A stretch of 64,000 bases of DNA, taken from Micromonospora sp. NBC_00389 (GTDB taxonomy: Bacteria > Actinomycetota > Actinomycetes > Mycobacteriales > Micromonosporaceae). A program made the position numbers and the translations under genes. Positions within the stretch are counted from its first letter, which is position 1. Every line of letters begins with the position of its first letter. Positions 7,646-16,108 of the stretch are shown here, one piece after another. The stretch lies in NCBI RefSeq assembly GCF_036059255.1, contig NZ_CP107947.1, positions 2,170,001 to 2,234,000 of the forward strand, in the 5' to 3' direction. The notes under the pieces were generated by a model. It did no database searches. It saw only the letters and a program-made list of their open reading frames with translations, and had not been told where the DNA came from.

Positions 7646-8635
7646 ATGCTTGACGTGAGACGCATGCAGGTGCTGCGAGCGGTGGTCACCAGCGGGTCGG
7701 TGACGGCAGCGGCAGCGCACCTGGGCTACACCCCCTCCGCAGTCAGCCAGCAGGTGGCAGTGCTGGAAAAGGAGGCCGGCATCGCGCTACTCGAACGGGT
7801 CGGCCGAGGTGTACGGCCCACGGCAGCGGGCCGACTGCTCACCGGCCACGCAGCCATCATCAGCCAGCACCTCGCCGAGGCCGAGACCGCGCTGGCCGAC
7901 CTGCGAGCCGGGCGTACGGATCGGTTGACGATCCGCTACTTCGCCTCGGTCGGGCCGACTCTGCTAGCCCCCGCCCTGGCTCGGCTCCGGCGCGAGCATC
8001 CGGGTGTGACGATCGATCCCAAACTGGCCGACCCGGATCCGCTGCCGGACGTGGAGCAGGGCAGCGCCGACCTGGCCATCGTGGTCCGCCGACCCGGCGA
8101 CGAGAGCCGCCAGGGCATCCGGCTGGTGCACCTGCTCGACGACGCGTACCAGGCCGTGCTGCCCACCGGGCACCCGCTCGCCGCGCATCGGGTAATCGAC
8201 CTGGCCGACCTCGCCGGCGAGCCCTGGATCAGTAGCGAACCGCCAGGTCCCTGCCTGGAGCCGATACTCGACGCTTGCGCCGGGGCAGGCTTCAGCCCGA
8301 AATTCGTGGCGAAGTCGGAGGACTACGCCACCGCCCAGGGATTCGTCGCCGCCGGTCTCGGAGTCAGCCTCATCCCCCGACTGGGACTGGGCACCCGCCA
8401 TTCCGGCGTCACCGTCCGCCGGGTCCGCCGCCCGGAGCCGGCCAGGGCGATCTACGCCGCGGTCCGGGAGATCTCGCTGGCGCAGCCGGCGCTGGGCGCA
8501 CTGATCGACGCTCTCAAGGCCGCCGCGAAGGAAGGAGACGCAGGCATCGCAGGTAACGGTCTCCACCCAGCAACCCGTCCAGTTCCCCACGCCCACCGAT
8601 CCCAGCCTCCGGGCAGTGTGCGACCTGCTGCGTAA
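7646..8635 (+). CDS. LysR-family transcriptional regulator
   Basis: The 329-aa protein has an N-terminal winged HTH (MQVLRAVVTSGSVTAAAAHL, YTPSAVSQQVAVLEKEAG) and a LysR substrate-binding domain (residues ~90-290). Family members end near residue 295. Here a further ~35 residues of low-complexity sequence follow (ATRPVPHAHRSQPPG). In that stretch the +1 frame encodes the front of a truncated AraC domain, so the natural end of lysR was probably lost when the two pieces were joined. It likely controls the divergent EamA exporter, whose start lies 99 bp away. Confidence 0.88.
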   Translation: MLDVRRMQVLRAVVTSGSVTAAAAHLGYTPSAVSQQVAVLEKEAGIALLERVGRGVRPTAAGRLLTGHAAIISQHLAEAETALADLRAGRTDRLTIRYFASVGPTLLAPALARLRREHPGVTIDPKLADPDPLPDVEQGSADLAIVVRRPGDESRQGIRLVHLLDDAYQAVLPTGHPLAAHRVIDLADLAGEPWISSEPPGPCLEPILDACAGAGFSPKFVAKSEDYATAQGFVAAGLGVSLIPRLGLGTRHSGVTVRRVRRPEPARAIYAAVREISLAQPALGALIDALKAAAKEGDAGIAGNGLHPATRPVPHAHRSQPPGSVRPAA

Positions 8636-8906
8636 CGACCCGGCCGACACCCGGACCCTCGCCGAACTCGGACGGCAGATCGGCGCGGGAGACCGGACCC
8701 TGAGCCGCCAATTCCGCACCGACCTCAGCATGACCTTTCCCCAATGGCGCACCCAACTGAGGCTCTACCACGCGCTGAACCTGCTGGCCGACGGCGACCC
8801 GGTCACCACCGTCGCCCTCCGCTGCGGCTGGTCTTCCACCAGCGCCTTCATCGACGCCTTCCGCCGCACTTTCGGCGAGACACCCGGCGCCCACCGCAAG
8901 CACTAA
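8553..8906 (+). pseudogene. AraC-family DNA-binding domain without its sensor domain
   Basis: From 8553 a frame offset from lysR reads a complete AraC C-terminal domain: DPSLRAVCDLLRNDPADTRT, LGRQIGAGDRTLSRQFR, then VALRCGWSSTSAFIDAFRR and FGETPGAHR. Both helix-turn-helix units are present. The N-terminal cupin domain of such ~250-aa regulators is missing and there is no good start before GTG 8616, which overlaps the lysR stop by 20 bases. It is best read as a 3' fragment fused behind lysR by deletion. A short 96-aa product from GTG 8616 would contain only the DNA-binding part. Confidence 0.65.
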
Positions 8907-9171
8907 AACGACACCAACGACGACGTAAAACGATGGGCAAGACGGCGCGCTGCGCGAAGTCGCCAGACGCATTCGTCACCGACGAATCCGTGCTCGACTC
9001 CGAACCTCGCTGGTGATCCCACGATCGAGACCGTACTCGGCCGGGTCCCTGATGGCGGTAGCACTGAATGACGACGGTCGTCCGAACGGACATTAATCAA
9101 GGCGCGCTCATCGCGGCAGGTCAGGATGGTGTCCAACAGGAGGTCGTCGTCGTCACGGCGGGCTGAGCGGA

Positions 9172-10086
9172 CTACCTCCGCGACTGCTGGCGGTACCGAC
9201 CGGGGGCCAAGCCGTACTCTCGTTTGAACGCTTTGGCGAAGGCGAATTCGGAGGTGTATCCGGTGCGCTGCCCGACGGTTTGCACCGGTCTGTCGGTGTC
9301 GCGCAGCAGTTGCGCCGCCAGGGTCATCCGCCACCAGGTCAGGTAGCCCAGCGGCGGTTTGCCGACCAGCGAGGTGAACCGGCGGGAGAAGGCCGCCCTC
9401 GACAGTCCGGCTTTCGCGCCCAGCGATTCGACCGTCCACTGCCCGGCGGGTTCCTCATGGATGTGGCGCAGCGCTGCGGTGATCGCCGGGTCATGTAGCG
9501 TCGCAGCCCACCCGGTGGCCGGGCCGTCGTCGGTTTGCTCGTCGAGCCAGGCCCGCAGGATGTAGAGCAACATGATGTCCAGCAGGGCCGACACGACAGC
9601 TTCGGTCCCGTGGTCGGGGTTGGCGATCTCGTCTCCGAGCAGGTTGACGGCAGCATGGAGCGGCGTGCGGTGGCCGAGACGTGCCGGCAGGTGGATGACC
9701 TCGGGCAGTTCCTCGAACAGTGGATGTGGCCGGGTCTGGTCAAGCGTGTACGCGCCGCACAACAGGATCGTCGTGGCCCTCTCGCCGTCGTCGGCGCTCG
9801 GCGCTATCTCCCGCAGGGAGGCCGAGGGTGCGCCCGTCAGGGGCGTCGACGGGCTGTCGGCCAGAGCGTGCCCGCAACCGTGCGGCAGGCACACCACATC
9901 GCCCACGCTCAGGGCGATCGCGGCGCCCTCCGGAGGGATCAGCCAGCATGTCCCCTCCAGCACCACATGGAAGCCGGCCCCGGAGAACGGCTCGGCCCGC
10001 ACTCCCCACGGAGCTCGCTTGCGGATCTCAGTGGAATGCGGGCGCCCCATACGCATGACACCGATTGCATCGCTGAGCACATCCAT
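9172..10086 (-). CDS. AraC-family regulator with cupin sensor domain
   Basis: This ~304-aa regulator has an N-terminal AraC cupin domain (residues ~1-190; WLIPPEGAAIALSVGDVVCLPHG) and a C-terminal double HTH (WTVESLGAKAGLSRAAFSRRF, then GYTSEFAFAKAFKREYGLAPGRYR). The ATG at 10086 (MDVLSDAIGVMR) is preferred to the GTG/ATG starts upstream because this subfamily begins with MDVLSD. It is divergent from the Ohr gene at 10229, so a peroxide- or electrophile-linked role is possible but unproven. Confidence 0.88.
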   Translation of the reverse strand: MDVLSDAIGVMRMGRPHSTEIRKRAPWGVRAEPFSGAGFHVVLEGTCWLIPPEGAAIALSVGDVVCLPHGCGHALADSPSTPLTGAPSASLREIAPSADDGERATTILLCGAYTLDQTRPHPLFEELPEVIHLPARLGHRTPLHAAVNLLGDEIANPDHGTEAVVSALLDIMLLYILRAWLDEQTDDGPATGWAATLHDPAITAALRHIHEEPAGQWTVESLGAKAGLSRAAFSRRFTSLVGKPPLGYLTWWRMTLAAQLLRDTDRPVQTVGQRTGYTSEFAFAKAFKREYGLAPGRYRQQSRR

Positions 10087-10199
10087 CACCAGATCGTATC
10101 GCTTAATGCCATCGAGCAAGACGATCAGATATGAAACGGAGACGGTGAGCCATGGGGGGCAGCTCCTGATCTTCTTAGGCTGAGTGCGTCAAACAGATT

Positions 10200-10211
10200 G
10201 ACCGATCGGTC
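10200..10211. promoter_or_regulatory. 12-bp perfect palindrome upstream of ohr
   Basis: GACCGATCGGTC lies 17 bases before the ohr start codon, between the divergent araC and ohr genes. Such an uninterrupted palindrome is typical of TetR-type operators. OhrR (MarR type) sites look different, and no ohrR gene is adjacent. Confidence 0.4.
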
Positions 10212-10228
10212 TACCAGAAGGGCAGGAC

Positions 10229-10639
10229 ATGAGCCTGTACACCGCCGTCGCGACCGCGACCGGCCGCGACGGCCGCGCCTTCAGTTCTGACGGCAAGTTG
10301 GACGTCGGGTTGGCCCTGCAGAAGGAGTTGGGCGGCACCGGCGACGGCATTAACCCCGAGCAGCTGTTCGCGGCGGGCTACGCGGCCTGCTTCGCCACCT
10401 CCATGCAACTGGTGGCGCTGGAGAAGCAGATCGACGTCTCGGGCATGTCGGTCACCGCCGAGGTCGGCCTCGTCCCCAACGGTCAGGGCGGCTTCCAGCT
10501 CGAAGTCACCCTGCGGACGAAGCTGCCGGAGAACCTGTCCCGGAATATCGGTCGCGAACTCATCGAGGCCACCCACCAGGTGTGCCCGTACTCCAACGCC
10601 ACGCGCGGCAACATCCCGGTCGAGTTGCTCGTCGAGTAA
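10229..10639 (+). CDS. ohr: organic hydroperoxide resistance protein (Ohr/OsmC family)
   Basis: The 136-aa protein fits Ohr exactly. Cys54 lies in GYAACF, Cys119 in HQVCPYSNATRGN, and LQKELGGTGDGINPEQLFAAG precedes the first Cys. The two cysteines form the catalytic pair that reduces organic and fatty-acid hydroperoxides; members are cytosolic homodimers reduced by lipoylated proteins. It stands alone, with a hairpin terminator behind it and a short palindrome before its start. The usual MarR-type regulator OhrR is not adjacent. The divergent AraC regulator is the only regulatory neighbour. Confidence 0.93.
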   Translation: MSLYTAVATATGRDGRAFSSDGKLDVGLALQKELGGTGDGINPEQLFAAGYAACFATSMQLVALEKQIDVSGMSVTAEVGLVPNGQGGFQLEVTLRTKLPENLSRNIGRELIEATHQVCPYSNATRGNIPVELLVE

Positions 10640-10654
10640 CCACCGTCGGCAGAC

Positions 10655-10692
10655 CGCCACCTGGACCGCGGCAGTCCGCGATCCAGGTGGCG
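10655..10692 (+). terminator. hairpin terminator after ohr
   Basis: An 11-bp perfect stem (CGCCACCTGGA / TCCAGGTGGCG) with a 16-base loop that itself contains paired GC blocks, followed by TTGTCGTT. It lies 15 bases behind the ohr stop and before the MFS gene. Confidence 0.75.
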
Positions 10693-10743
10693 TTGTCGTT
10701 CCCGGTTGCCCCACAAGTCTGGACGAACAACCCGAGTCGGAGC

Positions 10744-12210
10744 ATGAGCATGATAGAGACGTCTACGTCGTCCGCCTTCAGGCCGGATCCCGCCGCGACA
10801 GGCGGTGGCGCCGCCACGGGTGGACGCGTCAGGAACGCGGCGCTGCTGCTCTTCGTCGTGTGCGCGGCGCAGTTTCTCGACGCGATGGACATCGCGACGA
10901 TGGGGCCCGCCCTACCGCAGATCCAACGGGAACTGGGCATGACGCCTGACGCCCTGCAATGGGTGGTGAGTGCCTACACGCTCGGCTTCGGCAGCACACT
11001 GCTGCTGGGTGGCCGGCTGGCCGACCTCTTCGACCGTAAGAAGCTGCTGATCGGCGGGCTGTTGGTGTTCGCGATAGCCAGCATCGCCGGCGGCTTGGCT
11101 GACGGGACTGCCGTTCTCGTGGTCGCGCGCCTGCTCAAAGGCGTCAGCGCGGGATTCACGGCCCCGGTGGCGATGGCCATCCTGCTTGACGCCTTCCGTG
11201 ACGAGAAGGCACGCAACCGCGCCCTCGGCACGTTCCTGGCCATCACCACGGTCGGCTACTCGCTCGGTCTGGTCGTCGGCGGGGTCCTCGCGGGTGTCAC
11301 CTGGCGGCTTGTGCTGTTCCTACCGGCGGCGGTCGCCGTCATCGTCGCCGCCCTGGCCCTCGTGGCGGTGCCGGGCGGCTCTGGCCGGCAGGAGCAGAAC
11401 CGGCAGCGGATCGACGTCGTCGGCGCGGCCCTGGTGACGGGCGGTGCCATCGCGCTCGTCTACGGGATCAGCCGCGCCGCGGCCGTCGGTTGGACCGACA
11501 TCGCCGTCATCGGCCCACTGGTGGCCGCGGCCGCACTGCTGGCGGTGTTCATCCTGGTCGAACGGGCACACCCGACCCCGTTGATCCCGTTCGCCATATT
11601 CACACGCCCTCAACTCGTGCGGGCCAACCTCTGCATCCTGATGTTCGGCGCCTACGTCGGCTTCCAATTCGTCCTCACGCTCTACTATCAGGACGAGCTG
11701 GACTGGTCGCCCCTGCAGGCCGGACTGGCTTTCCTTCTCGGCGCGGCGCTCACTGGTGCGACGGCTCGATACGCCGCCGTCGCCGTCACGAAATACGGAC
11801 CCTGGCCGGTGGCGACTCTCGGCCTGCTCACGCTCGGCGTGGGCTACCTCGCCTGGGCCCTGCTCATCGGCCACACCAGCACGATGCTGATCCTTCTCGT
11901 GCAGCAGGTGCTCGGCGGCATCGGATTCGCGGCCGCCTACACCGCGCTCAACATCGCAGCCGTCGGAGGTGCCCGCCAGGATGAGCAGGGCCTGGCGTCC
12001 GGCCTGTTCAACGCTGCCAGCCAGATCGGGGCCGGGATCGTGCTCGCGGCGATCACCACCGCCTTCACCGCGCACGCCGACCATGGGCTGGGCAGCTATC
12101 GCGCCGGCCTGTGGACGATCACCGCAGTCTCCACCGCGATCACGCTGCTCGCCGCCACGGGAATCCTCGCTAATCGCACGAAAACTCGGCTTCCTGACCT
12201 CCTCGCTTGA
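10744..12210 (+). CDS. MFS drug:H+ antiporter, DHA2 (14-helix) type
   Basis: The 488-aa membrane protein opens with a ~30-residue polar leader, then LLLFVVCAAQFLDAMDIATMGPALPQIQ, the motif D1-like start of DHA2 exporters (EmrB/QacA group). The motif GGRLADLFDRKK follows between helices 2 and 3. About 14 hydrophobic helices can be counted. The ATG at 10744 is chosen over upstream starts, which would run through the ohr terminator. Likely exports a toxic or antibiotic compound with proton exchange. Genes on both sides are separated by terminators or gaps, so it appears monocistronic. Confidence 0.9.
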   Translation: MSMIETSTSSAFRPDPAATGGGAATGGRVRNAALLLFVVCAAQFLDAMDIATMGPALPQIQRELGMTPDALQWVVSAYTLGFGSTLLLGGRLADLFDRKKLLIGGLLVFAIASIAGGLADGTAVLVVARLLKGVSAGFTAPVAMAILLDAFRDEKARNRALGTFLAITTVGYSLGLVVGGVLAGVTWRLVLFLPAAVAVIVAALALVAVPGGSGRQEQNRQRIDVVGAALVTGGAIALVYGISRAAAVGWTDIAVIGPLVAAAALLAVFILVERAHPTPLIPFAIFTRPQLVRANLCILMFGAYVGFQFVLTLYYQDELDWSPLQAGLAFLLGAALTGATARYAAVAVTKYGPWPVATLGLLTLGVGYLAWALLIGHTSTMLILLVQQVLGGIGFAAAYTALNIAAVGGARQDEQGLASGLFNAASQIGAGIVLAAITTAFTAHADHGLGSYRAGLWTITAVSTAITLLAATGILANRTKTRLPDLLA

Positions 12211-12531
12211 CCCTCCTGAGCCTGCCGAACGCAACAAGAGACGGTGCTCCGCCGCTCGGGGCCACACGGGGGACCACCTCAGTGAGCGAGACGAACGGCG
12301 GCAGCGTCGTCGCCCCGCCGACGGCAGCGCTCCGGGATGCCACCGAATCGTCCTATTAGCGCCGACCATACTCACCTTCGAGACGGTGTTACGGTGCGAT
12401 CGTTCCCGCGATACCGCGCGCGACATACCTGGACTCCGGCATCGCCGATGAAATGGGTCGATGCGATGCGGAGGACCGCGTTGGGAGGAGACCTTGCGGC
12501 TCCGCGGCTGTTGGGTGAGTGTTCTCACCGG
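12211..12531. other. gene-free stretch between the MFS exporter and the integrase remnant
   Basis: Reading both strands, no frame here has coding character or a recognisable motif. It probably belongs to the rearranged border around the integrase wreck. Confidence 0.5.
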
Positions 12532-13015
12532 TCATGCCCGACCGTTCGTTCTCGCCTGGTCCGCGGTTCGTGCGGCGAGGTAGCCCGCCCCGTCACGGCG
12601 CGCGTAGCTCACCCAGCGGACGGCGGTGGTGACGTGCATGCCGAGCAGGTCGGCCATGACGGCATCGGGCAGGGCGGCGGCGAGGGCGGCGAGGGCTGTG
12701 TTGCGGGCCGAGCGAACCGTGATGCCGTGACGGCCGAGCTTCTGGGTCATGGCGTGGGTCGAGATCGGCAGACCTGGAACCATGCCGGGGAACAGCAGGC
12801 TTGGGCCGGACTGAGCTTGGGCGAGCAACGGCCGGGGCTGGGGGCTGTTCGGCGAGGCGCCGTAGGAGATCAGCGAGCCTCGGTGGCAGCAGCACCGGGT
12901 GCTGGCGAGGGTCCGCCGTCGGGTCCTTATTGATCTTGGCGCTGTGCTCGCCGTGTGGTCTCCAGCGGAGGTCACCCCGGGTCAATCCGTGCCACTTCAG
13001 GTCAGTCGGGGTCAA
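12532..13015 (-). pseudogene. integrase/tyrosine-recombinase-like remnant, frameshifted
   Basis: Two minus-strand frames complement each other. One reads DPRQHPVLLPPRLADLLRRL, and after a shift near 12830 the other reads PGLPISTHAMTQKLGRHGIT, VRSARNTALAALAAALPDA and LGMHVTTAVRWVSYARRDGAGYLA. This is the C-terminal region of the actinobacterial integrase-like proteins often annotated as site-specific recombinase. The N-terminal catalytic-core half is missing. It ends about 137 bases before a tRNA-Arg gene, the kind of site used by actinomycete integrative elements, so it is probably the scar of an excised or decayed island. Confidence 0.6.
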
Positions 13016-13152
13016 CGATCATGGTCGCTGACCCGTCTGGTGTGATCCGCGTGTGGTCGTCGGTCGGGTCGGCCCGCCGGGTCACGCAGGTCAACGGGGG
13101 TCAGTCCCTGCCAACGCGGGTCGATCCGCAGGTCGCTAGACTGGCCATTCGC

Positions 13153-13225
13153 GCCCCCGTAGCTCAGGGGATAGAGCATCGGTTTCCTAAACCGTGTGTC
13201 GCAGGTTCGAATCCTGCCGGGGGCA
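13153..13225 (+). tRNA. tRNA-Arg (anticodon CCT)
   Basis: The acceptor stem GCCCCCG pairs with CGGGGGC, and a D-arm is present. The anticodon loop TTCCTAA gives anticodon CCT, which reads the AGG arginine codon. The T-arm is GCAGGTTCGAATCCTGC. The discriminator base is A and CCA is encoded directly behind (13226-13228). Total length is 73 bases without CCA. Confidence 0.97.
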
Positions 13226-13366
13226 CCAGGTCACACCCTTGAGCGTGCCTCCGGCGGGGATCTCCGGTCCCGGGGGGGGCATGCAGGCCGGCAGGCGGCG
13301 GCTGGCTGCATCATCGTCGCTCGGGAATCCGGTTGCCATATAGATTCTGATGATTACGTTTAGTGC

Positions 13367-13867
13367 ATGAACTTGCCTGGCAACGAGCTCGCCCAGCCAG
13401 AGGACTGCCTCTTCTGCGCCATCGTGCGCGGTGAATTGGAAGCAAGCCTTGTCCATCAGGATGACGAGATCATCGCATTCATGGACCTGCACCCCGTGAC
13501 CCCGGGGCATCTGCTCGTCGTGCCACGCCTGCACGCCGTCGGCTTGGAAGACCTGCCCGAGGATGTTGGTGGACGGATGTGGACGCAGGCGCATCGGCTC
13601 GCCAGAGCGCTCCGCCGTTCCACACTGCGGTGCGAGGGGGTAAACATGTTCCTCGCCGACGGAAAGGCTGCATTCCAGGAGATCTTCCATGTGCACCTGC
13701 ACGTGTTCCCGCGCTTCGCCGGTGACACATTCCGTATCGACGCGGACTGGCGGCGCAGGGAGCGCGTCGAGCTGGACACGACAGCAGCTGCCGTTCGCGA
13801 GGGGATGACCGCCGCTCAGGTGGCGGCTCGGCCATCCCCGGGCCAGCCGCCAAGCGCAGGCGTTTAG
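13367..13867 (+). CDS. HIT-family nucleotide hydrolase/transferase
   Basis: The 166-aa protein starts with the CLFCAIVRGE segment and carries the histidine triad HVHLHVFPR at residues ~107-115. The middle His of the triad is the nucleophile that attacks the alpha-phosphate of AMP- or GMP-containing dinucleotides and aminoacyl-adenylates. Family proteins act as cytosolic dimers. Length is a little above the usual ~140 residues because of an Ala/Pro-rich tail. It stands alone behind the tRNA gene. Confidence 0.92.
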   Translation: MNLPGNELAQPEDCLFCAIVRGELEASLVHQDDEIIAFMDLHPVTPGHLLVVPRLHAVGLEDLPEDVGGRMWTQAHRLARALRRSTLRCEGVNMFLADGKAAFQEIFHVHLHVFPRFAGDTFRIDADWRRRERVELDTTAAAVREGMTAAQVAARPSPGQPPSAGV

Positions 13868-14117
13868 GGCATCCCTGTCGGTTGGCCAGCGGCACCGGCA
13901 GGTCGTTCCTCAAGTCCGGCATACGCGTCGTTTGTTCATTCGGTCAGGTTCCCCGACCTTCAGCAAGGCCCGCCCGACGGCCTCGTGCGCAGGTGCTTGT
14001 CCCCCGTGCGAGCTACCCGCAAGTGTCCACCGCACGGTGACGATTCCTGACCGGCGACTCCATAGCGTTTGACGTGGCCGCTGCGCTCCAGCCGCGGACC
14101 TCGTTGAAGGAGTCGTC

Positions 14118-14954
14118 ATGCGCTTGTTGAAGCAGCTTGTGGCCGTTGTGGCGGTCACCTTCATCGGCAGCCAGGCCATCGCCGCGGTGGAGGGGAACGC
14201 CTGGCTCACCCTGGCCCTGGGTGTGTTGACGGCGGTGGCCGCGATCCTCGTCTACGCGTGGGTGGTACGGCGCACCGAACGTCGCGCGGTCACGGAGGTG
14301 GCTCGGGCCGGAGCCGGCGCTCGGATCACCCGAGGGGTGCTGATCGGGTTCGGGATGTTCGCGGCAGTGATCGTCAACATCGCCTTCGTCGGCGACTACC
14401 ACGTCAACGGCCTGGGCTCGGTGACAGGCGCGGTGGCGCTGTTCGGGTTCATGGCCGCCGCCGCCACGACCGAGGAGCTGATCTTCCGCGGCGTCCTGTT
14501 CCGAGTCGTCGAGGAACGCATGGGCACCTGGATCGCGCTGTTGCTGACCGGCGTGGTGTTCGGCTTGATGCACCTGCTCAACCCGGACGCCAGCCTGTGG
14601 GGCGCGATCGCCATCGCGGTCGAGGCCGGGTTCATGCTCGCCGCCTGCTACGCCGCCACCCGCAACCTGTGGGTGCCGATCGGCCTGCACTTCGGCTGGA
14701 ACTTCGCCGCCGGCGGCATCTTCAGCGTCGTGGTCTCCGGCAACGGCCAGTCCGAGGGCCTGCTGGACACCACGATGTCGGGCCCGACCCTGCTCACCGG
14801 CGGCGACTTCGGGCCGGAGGGAAGCCTCTACACGGTGGCGGCGGGTGTGGCGCTGACCCTGGTGTTCATGTGGCTGGCCCACCGCCGCGGTCACCTCGTC
14901 CCGCGTCACCGTCGCGCGGTCGGCGTCCAGCCGGCGACCGCTACGGTCTCCTGA
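14118..14954 (+). CDS. CPBP-family intramembrane metalloprotease (Rce1-like)
   Basis: The 278-aa multi-pass membrane protein has all three CPBP motifs: EExxxR in TTEELIFRG (residues ~115-123), FxxxH in VFGLMHLL (~152-159) and HxxxN in LHFGWNFAAG (~193-202). These supply the metal ligands and catalytic Glu of Rce1-type proteases. Eight or so helices surround them. GAAGGAG precedes the ATG. Its stop overlaps the start of the histidine kinase gene (TGATG), so it forms an operon with the two-component system. It might process a signal or sensor in that pathway, or be an immunity-type protein. Confidence 0.9.
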   Translation: MRLLKQLVAVVAVTFIGSQAIAAVEGNAWLTLALGVLTAVAAILVYAWVVRRTERRAVTEVARAGAGARITRGVLIGFGMFAAVIVNIAFVGDYHVNGLGSVTGAVALFGFMAAAATTEELIFRGVLFRVVEERMGTWIALLLTGVVFGLMHLLNPDASLWGAIAIAVEAGFMLAACYAATRNLWVPIGLHFGWNFAAGGIFSVVVSGNGQSEGLLDTTMSGPTLLTGGDFGPEGSLYTVAAGVALTLVFMWLAHRRGHLVPRHRRAVGVQPATATVS

Positions 14955-16108
14955 TGGTCGGCCTTCGGATGGTCCCGGACTCGTGGCGGCGGTGGGACGT
15001 CACGGTCCGGGATCTCCCGTTGGCGCTGCTGCTCGCCCTCGCGTCGGTGGTGCCGGCCCTACAAAACCACGGTACACAGCTCGGCGACCTGCCGGGGCGT
15101 CCCTTCGACGCGCTGACCGTCGTGGTGCTCGCCCTGGAGTGCCTCCCGCTCGCCGTCCGCCGGCGCTGGCCGGCCATCTGCCTCGCCCTGGTGTCGGTCG
15201 GCTTCGCGATCGACCAGCTCCGCGGCTATCACACGGTCGCGGGCTCCGCGCTGGCCATCGCGCTGCTGAGCGCGGGGGCCCACCTGGAACGTCGTCGGCG
15301 CACCACCATGATCCTGGCCTCCGCCGCGTACGTGGCGCTGGCCGTCGCTCTCGACCGGCACGGGTCGACCGAAGGCGTGACCGGGTTCGTCACGTTCTAC
15401 CTGGCGGCGGCCCTGGCGTGGGGCATCGGAGCCTGGCTGCGGCAGTCCCGGGCCGTCGAGGCCGAACGCCGCCGCGACGTCGCCCTGACCGCCCGCGCCG
15501 CCGAACGCACCCGGATCGCCAGCGAACTCCACGACATCGTGACCCACCACGTGACGGCGATGGTCGTGCAGGCCGAGGCTGCGCGCTACCTGACCGCCGC
15601 CCCCGAACGCCTCGACACGGCCCTGACCGCCATCACCGACACCGGCCGGCGGGCCATCACCGACCTGCGCCATCTGCTCGACCTGCTCAACCCCGACCAC
15701 AGCATCGATCCGCGTACGCCGTCCGTCGGCGAGCTCCACGCCCTCGTGGAGCAGACCCGGCAGGCCGGGCAGCCGGTGGAGTTCACCGAGGAGGGCAGCC
15801 CGGCGGGCACGACCGGCGGTGCCGAGGTAGCGGCCTACCGAGTCGTGCAGGAGGCGCTGACGAACGCCCTCAAGTACGCCCACGGCAGCCGCACCACTGT
15901 TCACGTGCACCATGGCGAGAGGGAGACCACTGTGGAGGTCAGCACCGAAGGCTCGGGCTCGTACGCCGGGGCCCCCGGCGGGAGTGGACGCGGCCTCGCG
16001 GGGCTCAGCGAACGGGTCGGCGTGCTCGGTGGCGAGTTCAGCGCAGGACGACGGGCGGACGGCGGCTTCGTCGTGCAGGCCCGGATTCCTACCGGGAGCC
16101 CGTCATGA
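14954..16108 (+). CDS. sensor histidine kinase, HisKA_3 (NarL-partner) type
   Basis: The 384-aa kinase has four to six N-terminal membrane helices (to residue ~162), then the DHp box with His193 in ASELHDIVTHHVTAMV. A HATPase_c domain follows, with N-box VVQEALTNALKYAHG and G-box GRGLAGLSERV. It autophosphorylates on His193 and passes phosphate to the response regulator encoded next, whose ATG overlaps its stop (ATGA at 16105). The start ATG shares a base with the CPBP stop. It lacks a large extracellular loop, so it probably senses a membrane-linked or cell-envelope signal. Confidence 0.93.
   Translation: MVGLRMVPDSWRRWDVTVRDLPLALLLALASVVPALQNHGTQLGDLPGRPFDALTVVVLALECLPLAVRRRWPAICLALVSVGFAIDQLRGYHTVAGSALAIALLSAGAHLERRRRTTMILASAAYVALAVALDRHGSTEGVTGFVTFYLAAALAWGIGAWLRQSRAVEAERRRDVALTARAAERTRIASELHDIVTHHVTAMVVQAEAARYLTAAPERLDTALTAITDTGRRAITDLRHLLDLLNPDHSIDPRTPSVGELHALVEQTRQAGQPVEFTEEGSPAGTTGGAEVAAYRVVQEALTNALKYAHGSRTTVHVHHGERETTVEVSTEGSGSYAGAPGGSGRGLAGLSERVGVLGGEFSAGRRADGGFVVQARIPTGSPS

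Noticed and set aside
9000..9171. Possible transposase fragment (LLLDTILTCRDERALI on the minus strand)
   Set aside because: Too short and no second conserved block; could not be tied to any IS family.
6605..12210. Secondary-metabolite gene cluster suggested by several regulators and exporters
   Set aside because: No biosynthetic enzymes (PKS, NRPS, terpene, RiPP) are present; these are separate regulator-effector pairs.
11320..12528. 402-aa minus-strand frame opposite the DHA2 exporter
   Set aside because: Typical high-GC antisense shadow, Arg/Gly-rich without motifs, while the plus strand encodes a clear membrane transporter.
13868..14117. Small gene upstream of the CPBP gene
   Set aside because: Short frames exist (e.g. 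ending LLKVGEPDRMNK) but none has a start, ribosome site or recognisable pattern.
14258..14953. Upstream extension of the histidine kinase frame
   Set aside because: It overlaps the CPBP gene in another frame and is Arg/Gly-rich; the kinase begins at the ATG overlapping the CPBP stop.
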